Positions 1 to 5,720 of a stretch of DNA of 5,917 bases are shown piece by piece. The stretch's first letter is position 1; the number at the start of each line of letters is the position of its first letter. A model generated the notes under the pieces. It ran no database searches. It saw nothing but the letters and a program-made list of their open reading frames with translations, and was not told the origin of the DNA. The stretch spans positions 1 through 5,917 of the forward strand of contig PNBP01000160.1 in NCBI GenBank assembly GCA_003136075.1. Reading direction: 5' to 3'. Made by a program: the position numbers and the translations under genes. Source of the DNA: Methanoregula sp. GTDB lineage: Archaea > Halobacteriota > Methanomicrobia > Methanomicrobiales > Methanospirillaceae.

Positions 1-781
1 CCCGGACTTCTTTGATCGTGAGGGTGTCTGTCGGGGCACAGATCATCGGCATCGCGAGATCTGTATCACCTTTCAGGGCCGAAAACCGGATACGCTCCAT
101 CGCGGAGAACGAATATTCAAAACCGTAGCCGAGAGCGCCGGTGTAGGGATCAATGATAATATGGTCCCGTGTTACACCAATCTCCCGCAGGAGGATATTC
201 AGCTGCTTGGCAAGGTTGATGTCAATGGGCGACTGTGCAATAACAGAATGGTTGTAGGCAAGTGCTGCTGCCGCGATGCTCCTGTACCGGCTGGCTTCGG
301 CGGTGCCAAGAAGCAACCGTTCACCCTGCCCGGCTTCACCGCAGCGCTGGAAGACTTCGCTGTCAATCTTCGGTTCGTTGCTGCCTTCAATGATCAGGGG
401 GAGCCCGGTGGATGAAAGGAGCGACTCAACGGTCTTCCCAAGCATGGGGATATCAGAAAAATTGCGTGCCTTGGTGCTGGTCAGGTTCAGGTGAATCATA
501 TCAGCACCATACGATGTTTCTGCTTTCGCTGCCCATGCAGCAGGATCTGATGTGATATCCCCGCAATAATCAAGAACGACCGGGTTCCAGTACTGGCGGT
601 TATCGCAGACCTCAAACGCGATTAATGGTGAAACCGCGGGTGAGCCGCCACCAATAAACGGCAGGGTGGTACCCCCGCCGATACGGTACGAACATTTCCG
701 GGTCCCGCCGTCAGCATTCGTGGCGCCAAGGATGACGTCCCCCACTGCCGCAGTCCAGTCAAATGTGGCTTCCAGTCCCAT
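1..781 (-). CDS. acsD: Corrinoid iron-sulfur protein small (delta) subunit of CODH/ACS, 3' end cut by window edge
   Basis: The product is the TIM-barrel subunit that pairs with AcsC/CdhE to form the corrinoid iron-sulfur protein, which carries the methyl group from methyl-tetrahydro(methano)pterin to acetyl-CoA synthase in the cytoplasm. I translated 260 residues by hand with no stop. Recognisable family stretches are LGATNADGGTR near residue 19, IGGGTTLPF near 36, the long core block IAQSPIDINLAKQLNILL, then DPYTGALGYGFEYSFSAMERIR. The bacterial protein is about 320 residues, so roughly 50-60 C-terminal residues lie beyond the edge. Only about 18 residues precede the LGAT block, which fits the compact bacterial AcsD and not the archaeal CdhD with its N-terminal extension (from memory of the families). 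The ATG at 781-779 follows a GAGGTG site that overlaps the TGA of the synthase gene, with only 8 bases between stop and start. The two are therefore probably cotranscribed and translationally coupled. Family assignment is secure; bacterial affinity is inference. Confidence 0.93.
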   Translation of the reverse strand, partial: MGLEATFDWTAAVGDVILGATNADGGTRKCSYRIGGGTTLPFIGGGSPAVSPLIAFEVCDNRQYWNPVVLDYCGDITSDPAAWAAKAETSYGADMIHLNLTSTKARNFSDIPMLGKTVESLLSSTGLPLIIEGSNEPKIDSEVFQRCGEAGQGERLLLGTAEASRYRSIAAAALAYNHSVIAQSPIDINLAKQLNILLREIGVTRDHIIIDPYTGALGYGFEYSFSAMERIRFSALKGDTDLAMPMICAPTDTLTIKEVR

Positions 782-789
782 TCAGCACC

Positions 790-1203
790 TCACACCAGCG
801 GTTTCATGGCAAGCGCCGGATGGTGGACTTTTTCCAAAAATGCCATCAGTTCCTCGATCGTGGTCGCGTTTGTTTCATCAGCGATCTTGTCAAAGAGATC
901 CGGCAGTCCCGCATCAGTGAGTTTCTTTACCAGCCGGGTTTTGAGTTCTTCTTTAACCTGCGTGGGGAGCCAGACCAGCCGCTCCATGCCACCCTCACCC
1001 AGCAGGAACTTGTCAGACAGGATATAATTTTTGGAGATGCCGGCAAAGCCGGGGGTCTGTGCACCGCCGCCAATCGTACCGGCAAGCGTAGAGAATGTCA
1101 TGCCGGAGGGTGTGACACCTTTGAACTCCCGGTTCACGACCATAATCCCGTTGACCTCGGGGAGCATGAGAGCAATTGCTTCAAAACACCCGCAGCAGGT
1201 CAT
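790..1203 (-). CDS. acsB: Acetyl-CoA synthase C-terminal part (distal-nickel Cys-Gly-Cys segment), downstream of in-frame stop
   Basis: These 137 residues are the end of the same acetyl-CoA synthase that begins near 2820, in the same reading frame and separated from it only by TAA and CCG. The piece opens with MTCCGCFEA. Its Cys-Gly-Cys (TGC GGG TGT, 1194-1186) corresponds to C595-G-C597 of the Moorella enzyme, whose thiolates and backbone amides bind the distal nickel and bridge to the proximal nickel. The rest follows the family to its usual end: VNGIMVVNREF, GMTFSTLAGTIGGG, TPGFAGI, VDKIADET-like LFDKIADET, and the terminal HPALAMKPLV. It could be made separately from ATG 1203: GTGAT lies about 10 bases upstream, a weak match to the archaeal Shine-Dalgarno consensus, and the preceding stop would allow coupled re-initiation. 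Alone it cannot form an A-cluster, because the four [4Fe-4S] cysteines are in the upstream part. Whether it is a functional second polypeptide, a readthrough product or a dead remnant cannot be settled here. Confidence 0.85.
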   Translation of the reverse strand: MTCCGCFEAIALMLPEVNGIMVVNREFKGVTPSGMTFSTLAGTIGGGAQTPGFAGISKNYILSDKFLLGEGGMERLVWLPTQVKEELKTRLVKKLTDAGLPDLFDKIADETNATTIEELMAFLEKVHHPALAMKPLV

Positions 1204-1206
1204 CGG

Positions 1207-1209
1207 TTA
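1207..1209 (-). other. In-frame TAA interrupting the acetyl-CoA synthase gene
   Basis: On the minus strand the codons read GTG ATG GAA TAA CCG ATG ACC TGC TGC GGG TGT. Upstream and downstream protein fragments are in one frame and align with the family with no insertion or deletion: the interval from the last cubane cysteine to the first Cys of Cys-Gly-Cys is 67 residues, as in the Moorella enzyme. The TAA replaces the residue that is Asn in the remembered bacterial sequence (MEN-PMTSCGC). It is therefore a codon substitution and not a frameshift. Confidence 0.9.
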
Positions 1210-2805
1210 TTCCATCACGCTGTAGAGTGAACAGCGCTCGACTTCTCCGTGACTTGCTCTCTTGATAAACCGGTTCACGCCTTCAAACTCCCCGTTCTGG
1301 GCATTGATGACCGATCCTTTCTCAACCGGCTGGTTTGCGCCGGAGGGTGACATTTCATAGGCAATTTTTCCGTCAAGCCAGCTGATCGCCCCGCAGAGTG
1401 CCGGGCGTTCCGGTGTGATCACACAGACATGGTTGGGGGCAAACGTCTGGCAGAGCGTGCAGGAATAATAGGTATTCACGTCGCCGTCATGCATACCCCG
1501 GATCCGTGCGTCCCGCTCTTCATACACCTGTTCTGCCTGCTTTTTTGCCGCAAGCACTTTTTCCTTGTCAGTGATCAGGGTCACCGATACAGCGTCAAGC
1601 AGGTTCGGGAAGTCCATGCGGAATTTGCTCGCCAGAAGTTTGCCGATATGCTCGATCTTCACCCCTTTTGCGACCGCTTCTTTTGAGATCCGCACCCAGA
1701 TAATATCCCGCTGGGCAACATGCCACGACCCTTCACCGTAATTGACAAAATTGTGGATGCGCCGCTCAAGCACCGGCTCATAATCCTTCTTCATCGTTTT
1801 TCCGGCCACTTCGATAATGATCCCCAGCGGGTTTGACGATCCCTTCTGCATTGCGTCGATTTCCGGGCCGATGACGGTTACTTTCCCGTCCTCGATCTCA
1901 CCAACGTTCCGCATGCGCAGGAGTTCAAATGCCGGCGACCGCCCGCCGCCAAACTCCGCAAACATCTCCTCCTTGCGGATGCTCTTTCCTTCAAAGGCAG
2001 GAGAGCAGGCCATGGGGATGGGGATTGCCGTCACTGTTACCCGGATTCCCTTGAGATCCATTCCTTTATGAACAATGTCATCAGAGAGGGAGGAAATCCA
2101 TTCGCCACCGGTATAATCACCCAGTGTCAGGATAGGGAATCCAAGGACCCTCATCGCGTCCACAAATGCGATATCCTCGTCAGAAAGCCCCGGAAATACG
2201 ATCACCATCGCTTTTGCACGTTCTGCCGCGTACGTAAGAAGCCGGTGGGTATCTCCGGGCGTCACGCCGCCAAACATCATGGCAACGCGGGCGATAATAT
2301 CGACAAAATGCACACCATACGCGGGTGTGGAGCCCAAGGGGATAAGCCGGTATTCAAGTCCAAGCCGGATGCCGCCTTCAGACAGGGACGGGATGACTCC
2401 CCCGGCAAGGAACGTGAGCATGTATTTTTCCTGGAGCTCCCGGCAGATCGCGGCAGCACTTCCGGCACTCTTTGGGGTACCGACAATCAGTGCAAGACCA
2501 AGAATACTGCCATCAACAAGCGAGTATCCCAGTTTCCGGATCACCGTATCGCCAATAAAACCGGTATACGGTGCGGGCTCTTTTCCTTCAACCGCTGTCT
2601 TTTCTGCAAGGAGGCATTCGGATGCGATCAGCGGGTTATGGTTCATCCGGGTATAGACATCCTCTGCAGTTGCCCGGTCACTCACGACAATGCCAGTCAG
2701 TGCATAGGAGATTGCAAGGTGATAAGCAGTTTCATCGTAGCCCAGTGATGAGGTTATTGCGGCAATTTTATTATTCAGGGTTTTCTCTCCGGCAATTTTA
2801 GCCAT
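1207..2805 (-). CDS. acsB: Acetyl-CoA synthase (bacterial-type AcsB / CdhC-like beta subunit), main part, ends at in-frame TAA
   Basis: This encodes most of acetyl-CoA synthase, which joins CO, a corrinoid-borne methyl group and CoA at the Ni-Ni-[4Fe-4S] A-cluster. The sequence matches the three-domain bacterial enzyme: an N-terminal CODH-contacting domain (YTGFIGD, then MMFGGVTPG), a middle domain (PAFEGKSIRKEEMF, GGGRSPAFELLR, LERRIHNFVNYGEG), and the start of the catalytic domain. CTLCQTF, VCVITP and ALCGA supply the four cubane cysteines at spacings 3, 9 and 10, identical to Moorella C506/C509/C518/C528, and the gating Phe of CQTF is kept. Archaeal CdhC normally lacks the N-terminal domain. 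From ATA 2820 to TGA 790 there are about 676 codons, against about 729 in Moorella. The frame stops at TAA 1209-1207, five codons before the Cys-Gly-Cys motif. The frame is open up to ATG 2886, but that lies upstream of the TATA box. ATG 2805 is the first canonical start inside the transcript. The Shine-Dalgarno site instead points to ATA 2820. Start and functional state are uncertain; identity is not. Confidence 0.88.
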   Translation of the reverse strand: MAKIAGEKTLNNKIAAITSSLGYDETAYHLAISYALTGIVVSDRATAEDVYTRMNHNPLIASECLLAEKTAVEGKEPAPYTGFIGDTVIRKLGYSLVDGSILGLALIVGTPKSAGSAAAICRELQEKYMLTFLAGGVIPSLSEGGIRLGLEYRLIPLGSTPAYGVHFVDIIARVAMMFGGVTPGDTHRLLTYAAERAKAMVIVFPGLSDEDIAFVDAMRVLGFPILTLGDYTGGEWISSLSDDIVHKGMDLKGIRVTVTAIPIPMACSPAFEGKSIRKEEMFAEFGGGRSPAFELLRMRNVGEIEDGKVTVIGPEIDAMQKGSSNPLGIIIEVAGKTMKKDYEPVLERRIHNFVNYGEGSWHVAQRDIIWVRISKEAVAKGVKIEHIGKLLASKFRMDFPNLLDAVSVTLITDKEKVLAAKKQAEQVYEERDARIRGMHDGDVNTYYSCTLCQTFAPNHVCVITPERPALCGAISWLDGKIAYEMSPSGANQPVEKGSVINAQNGEFEGVNRFIKRASHGEVERCSLYSVME

Positions 2806-2826
2806 TTCCACGTCGGTTATAAAAAT

Positions 2827-2833
2827 CCCCTCC
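2827..2833 (-). promoter_or_regulatory. Shine-Dalgarno site of the acetyl-CoA synthase gene, pointing at a non-canonical ATA
   Basis: The minus strand carries GGAGGGG at 2833-2827, a strong archaeal Shine-Dalgarno match. Measured from GGAGG (2833-2829), ATA 2820 follows at 8 bases, GTG 2811 at 17 and ATG 2805 at 23. Only the ATA is at normal spacing. Reading from it gives (I/M)TDVEMAKIAG, and the Moorella protein, as remembered, begins MTDFD. The natural start was probably an ATG at 2820-2818 that now reads ATA. Confidence 0.65.
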
Positions 2834-2850
2834 AGTTTACCATTGTTTCG

Positions 2851-2870
2851 TAAAAATACATATAGTTTCG
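2851..2870 (-). promoter_or_regulatory. Archaeal BRE/TATA promoter of the acs operon
   Basis: The minus strand reads CGAAACTATATGTATTTTTA from 2870 to 2851. CGAAA is a good BRE and CTATATGT a good TATA box. Initiation about 25 bases downstream would fall near 2836-2838, just ahead of the Shine-Dalgarno site at 2833. This placement excludes ATG 2886 as the translation start, since it would lie upstream of the transcript. Confidence 0.65.
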
Positions 2871-2915
2871 TTATAGAACACCACACTCATCTCCTGATTA
2901 TTGGTGTGATGTACC

Positions 2916-2934
2916 TGTATCCCAGCCGGATACA
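2916..2934. promoter_or_regulatory. Perfect 7-bp inverted repeat in the divergent promoter region, candidate operator
   Basis: TGTATCC (2916-2922), a 5-base spacer CAGCC, and GGATACA (2928-2934) form a perfect dyad of 19 bases. It ends 6 bases before the TATA-like AAAATATTTA of the surface-protein gene and lies about 50 bases upstream of the acs TATA box. The geometry suits a dimeric regulator acting on the plus-strand gene, and possibly on both genes. No known regulator consensus is recognised. Confidence 0.4.
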
Positions 2935-2937
2935 TGT

Positions 2938-2952
2938 GAGAAAATATTTAAT
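2938..2952 (+). promoter_or_regulatory. Archaeal BRE/TATA promoter of the surface-protein gene
   Basis: GAGAAAATATTTAAT at 2938-2952 combines a purine-rich BRE with an A/T box centred near 2946. Expected initiation is near 2970-2973, leaving a leader of under 20 bases. The leader contains AGGAG at 2981-2985, 4 bases before ATG 2990. Confidence 0.6.
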
Positions 2953-2989
2953 CCCTTCAAAAGACATCCTCTTTAATGCGAGGAGAAAA

Positions 2990-3907
2990 ATGCAACCTTT
3001 CCGTTCCCGGACAATTTTAACGTTTTGTATCCTGATTATCTGCTCATTCTGTCTTGTTTTGCCGGTCTCAGCTGCAAATGGGACTGTATCCATCTATTAC
3101 CGGGGTTCCGGCGGGAGTTATATTGGTGATTCCATCACATTTGATGGCGTAAATACTCTTGGCAATACGACAATTATTAAAATCAATGGGCCGGGTCTTC
3201 CTGTGGAAGGTGTTCCCCTGTACGATCTCACCGGGACACCGGGCTCCGGCAATACGATTGCCCCCGGTAACGGTGGGGCATGGTCGTTTTCATGGGATAC
3301 TGACCGTGTTGTCGGATTAGACCTTCTCCAGACTGCCCGGTATACCTTCACCGCTATGGATCAACAACATCCAGGCACAACCGCAACAACGTCGATCATG
3401 CTGAAAAAACCGGAATTTTATGTCATCGTCACGCCAAACCCCTCAGTAATAGACGATTACGTTACCCTGACAGGGTATGCAGAAAAAGGAGTTAACTATG
3501 TCCAGATTGACGTCACCGACGCGAATGGCATAGCGCTCCATACGTTTACCGCCCCGGTAAGTGCAGACGGGTATTTCCAGTATGGTTTTCATATCAACAT
3601 GGTGCCCGGACAATATCTCCTGCAGGTAAGTAACCCTCTCCTGAACAACAAACTGGTCAAAGTTCTGACGGTTATTGTACCAGCCACCCCAACACCAGCA
3701 CTGACAGCAAATGAAACGTCTGTTCCCTCCACAAAGCCGGTAACCTCCTCGCTGTCTCAGCCCACCCAGATCGGGGAAACACCCTCATTATCACCGACAA
3801 TAACCAAAAGTTCTTCGAGTATTCCCCTCTCCCCTTTTATTGCCATTATTGGTACTATCGGGGCGATAGCAATCTTCTGGTCTATCAGGAAAAAACCTGA
3901 ACACTAA
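2990..3907 (+). CDS. Secreted, C-terminally membrane-anchored surface protein with Ig-like beta domains, function unknown
   Basis: The 305-residue product has a signal peptide (residues 1-28: basic MQPFRSR start, hydrophobic core, cleavage probably after VSA). Two beta-rich extracellular segments follow, about 30-138 and 141-230, and look Ig/PKD-like. A Thr/Pro/Ser-rich linker (about 231-278, with PATPTPA and a run of serines) leads to one membrane helix (about 281-299) and a basic RKK tail. Potential N-glycosylation sites are N30-G-T, N59-T-T and N241-E-T. The layout is typical of the many cell-envelope proteins of Methanomicrobiales, and the first segment may belong to DUF3821, though I could not test this. 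I chose ATG 2990 because AGGAG precedes it and the signal peptide starts at once. The open frame extends further upstream, but that stretch overlaps the acs promoter. The gene is divergent from acs and ends at an oligo-T terminator. No enzymatic motif is visible; a structural or adhesive role is only a guess. Confidence 0.85.
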   Translation: MQPFRSRTILTFCILIICSFCLVLPVSAANGTVSIYYRGSGGSYIGDSITFDGVNTLGNTTIIKINGPGLPVEGVPLYDLTGTPGSGNTIAPGNGGAWSFSWDTDRVVGLDLLQTARYTFTAMDQQHPGTTATTSIMLKKPEFYVIVTPNPSVIDDYVTLTGYAEKGVNYVQIDVTDANGIALHTFTAPVSADGYFQYGFHINMVPGQYLLQVSNPLLNNKLVKVLTVIVPATPTPALTANETSVPSTKPVTSSLSQPTQIGETPSLSPTITKSSSSIPLSPFIAIIGTIGAIAIFWSIRKKPEH

Positions 3908-3918
3908 TCTTTTTTTTA
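3908..3918 (+). terminator. Oligo-T terminator after the surface-protein gene
   Basis: A run of eight T (3910-3917) starts two bases after the TAA of the surface-protein gene. A T-rich tract without a hairpin is the usual intrinsic terminator of archaeal RNA polymerase. Confidence 0.6.
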
Positions 3919-4115
3919 AGACCTGAAAGGATAATGTGCCAATTTTGACCGGCTATTCGCAGGTTCGGTTGCGATGCTCTGCAGTTTTATCCCTCACCAA
4001 TGCACACTTTTTTTGCTTTCCGGATAATCACAGATCTATCTAGAAAAGTTACCATCTCCCGGGAATAATCCCCCCATTCCGGTAATAACATTACCAGCCT
4101 GCGATGACACGGATA
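3919..4115. other. Intergenic region with inverted repeats, no gene seen
   Basis: No open frame with a credible start and ribosome site was found here. It holds a second T run (seven T, 4008-4014) that could back up termination, then inverted repeats: GGGA-ATAA-TCCC (4061-4072), the overlapping GGAAT-N9-ATTCC (4062-4080), and GGTAAT-AAC-ATTACC (4081-4095). They cluster just upstream of the promoter of the next gene. Confidence 0.5.
4081..4095. promoter_or_regulatory. Perfect 6-bp inverted repeat upstream of the ACT-MBL promoter, candidate regulator site
   Basis: GGTAAT and ATTACC flank a 3-base spacer. The dyad ends about 24 bases upstream of the TATA box at 4120-4128, a position that suits an activator or an upstream repressor. 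The regulator is unknown; a 6-bp palindrome can also occur by chance. Confidence 0.35.
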
Positions 4116-4130
4116 CCACAATATATATTG
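4116..4130 (+). promoter_or_regulatory. Archaeal TATA promoter of the ACT-MBL gene
   Basis: CCACAATATATATTG contains AATATATATT at 4120-4129, the strongest TATA-like element in the window. Initiation about 25 bases on would be near 4148-4152, giving a leader of about 20 bases that includes GAGG at 4161-4164. Confidence 0.65.
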
Positions 4131-4171
4131 GAAATTACAGCCAATAATAACCCCTCAATCGAGGCATATTC

Positions 4172-5677
4172 TTGAAAAAAATCGTTTTTATCGCACATAT
4201 GCCGGATGAATCCGGATCCCTGGTAAAAGCGGCGGAAGTTATCAAGAGATATGACGGGAATATCAATCGTATCCAGTACGACCGTCGCATCGATCCGGGC
4301 ACGGTATTTTTTGAAGTAACCGCGTCAGAAGCGTCATATGAGCAGATAACCCGCGATCTTGCAGCAATCGGGTACCTTCAGACGTCATTAAAACCAGTTA
4401 GTTTTTTAAAATTTTATGTGTACCTCCCGCACCGGTCCGGGTCTCTTTGCGAGTTTCTGGATTATACCACAACCGCCGGTGCCAACATCGCATTTATTGA
4501 TTTCGATGAGGCAGGAAGGCACCCTGATCGCCTCACCGTAAGCCTGAACCTTGAGGAGAGCGCAAAAATCGATCTTTTGCTGGATCAGCTCAAATCCCGG
4601 TACCGGCTCGAAATCATCGAATATGATACGACCGGCAAACACCTGGATGATACCATCTTTTACGTCAGGTTTGCACAGGAAATCCGCGAAATAATCGGCG
4701 AGTCGGAAGACACGTTCCTGCTCTCTTTTCTTGCTGACACCAACCACATAGTGCAGGAACTGATGGATCGGGGGAATAAGCCCCGCCAGGTGTTTGACAG
4801 TGTCCTTGCAACCGGCAGGACTCTGCGAGCAACAACCGGCGAGCATTTCTTTGCAGATATGCAGAGATTTGCCATAACGCCAACGGTCAACCTCTGGTGC
4901 TACCAGATGCCATGTGGTGGCAACATCTTTGTCCTTGCAACTCCCGATGATGCAATCCTGATAGATACCGGGTATGGCATTTATCATAAGGATGTCATGA
5001 CCTTGTTCTCGCAGACGGGAGTCGGTGACGGTCAGCGGTTCTCCCGGATCATTGTCACACACGCCGATGCAGATCATTGCGGCGCCGGGGGATTTTTCCC
5101 GGCTCCGGCATATATGCATGCCGGCACACTTGCCATTATCAAAGAGAATAACCGTGCCTATGGTTCACGGAGTGAGCATTCGGTGCTGGAAGCATTCTAT
5201 ACAAAAATGATAAACCTCTTCTCACGGTTCAACCCGTCAAAGACGATAGAATGTTTTGACTATATCCCGGGACGTTCACGCGACATCTTTCCCTGCATGG
5301 GGACAGTCAGGATTGGCGATCTTGAACTGGAAGTGCTGGACGGGCTCGGCGGGCATACCTATGGACAGATCTTCTTATATTCTGCATCGCACGGGCTCCT
5401 TTTTGCTGCGGACAGCGTGATCAATTTTTCCAGCCTGACCCCGGAACGGGCAACCTACAGTTCGCTAGCAGATTTTCTTGTCACAAGCGTGAACGTTGAT
5501 AGTGATCTCGCAAAAAAGGAGCGGTATGCATTGTTCGCTCTTGTCGCTGAAAGGGATTCGCACCTCTCCAATGATGGCCGGAAGTGCCTGATCTGCGGGG
5601 GGCATGGGGCCGTTTCGGTTCTGCAGGGAAATAAACTGGAAGTCATCGGAGATATCCAGCATTATCCTGTAAAATAA
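4172..5677 (+). CDS. Tandem ACT domains fused to a metallo-beta-lactamase-fold hydrolase/metalloprotein
   Basis: This is a 501-residue soluble protein. Residues 1-75 and 78-152 are two ACT-like ligand-binding units, each with a Pro-x3-Gly-Ser-Leu turn (P11..G15-S-L and P86..G90-S-L, exactly 75 residues apart). A mostly helical linker spans about 160-235. Residues 240-495 form a metallo-beta-lactamase domain with all five motifs: D265 (LIDTG), H297-A-D299-A-D301-H302, H395 (GGHT), D414 (FAADS) and H478 (GGHG). The usual second His of HxHxDH is Asp, as in ComEC-type MBL domains; flavodiiron proteins have Glu there, and the 18-residue gap between H395 and D414 also matches theirs. A Zn or di-iron site is possible, and the substrate is unknown. 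ACT domains usually bind amino acids or similar small ligands, so allosteric control of the metal domain is a reasonable inference. The start is TTG 4172: GAGG lies 7 bases before it and it keeps the first ACT strand intact, which ATG 4200 would remove. It has its own promoter and terminator and is apparently monocistronic. Confidence 0.85.
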   Translation: MKKIVFIAHMPDESGSLVKAAEVIKRYDGNINRIQYDRRIDPGTVFFEVTASEASYEQITRDLAAIGYLQTSLKPVSFLKFYVYLPHRSGSLCEFLDYTTTAGANIAFIDFDEAGRHPDRLTVSLNLEESAKIDLLLDQLKSRYRLEIIEYDTTGKHLDDTIFYVRFAQEIREIIGESEDTFLLSFLADTNHIVQELMDRGNKPRQVFDSVLATGRTLRATTGEHFFADMQRFAITPTVNLWCYQMPCGGNIFVLATPDDAILIDTGYGIYHKDVMTLFSQTGVGDGQRFSRIIVTHADADHCGAGGFFPAPAYMHAGTLAIIKENNRAYGSRSEHSVLEAFYTKMINLFSRFNPSKTIECFDYIPGRSRDIFPCMGTVRIGDLELEVLDGLGGHTYGQIFLYSASHGLLFAADSVINFSSLTPERATYSSLADFLVTSVNVDSDLAKKERYALFALVAERDSHLSNDGRKCLICGGHGAVSVLQGNKLEVIGDIQHYPVK

Positions 5678-5678
5678 C

Positions 5679-5720
5679 GTTTTTCGATCGATCGATGATA
5701 AATGGCGATTTGATTTTTTT
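5679..5720 (+). terminator. T-rich termination region after the ACT-MBL gene
   Basis: Five T (5680-5684) directly after the stop codon and seven T (5714-5720) further on are likely archaeal termination tracts. Between them lies a 12-base palindrome of repeated CGAT units (5684-5695), which could fold into a small hairpin. Confidence 0.5.

Noticed and set aside
1207..1209. Recoding of the stop as pyrrolysine or selenocysteine
   Set aside because: Those use UAG and UGA; this is UAA. The family has an ordinary residue here, so no special amino acid is expected.
2068..2748. Plus-strand open frame of 226 codons opposite acetyl-CoA synthase
   Set aside because: It is a shadow of the conserved synthase frame, with no start signal and low-complexity composition.
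2806..2886. ATG 2886 as the start of acetyl-CoA synthase
   Set aside because: It precedes the BRE/TATA element at 2870-2851 and adds residues with no resemblance to the family.
2843..2989. Upstream extension of the surface protein to 2843
   Set aside because: It starts at a TTG without a ribosome site, crosses both promoters and would bury the signal peptide; ATG 2990 has AGGAG.
4406..5119. Long minus-strand open frame opposite the ACT-MBL gene
   Set aside because: It is antisense to a clearly coding frame with all MBL motifs, and its own translation shows no recognisable domain.
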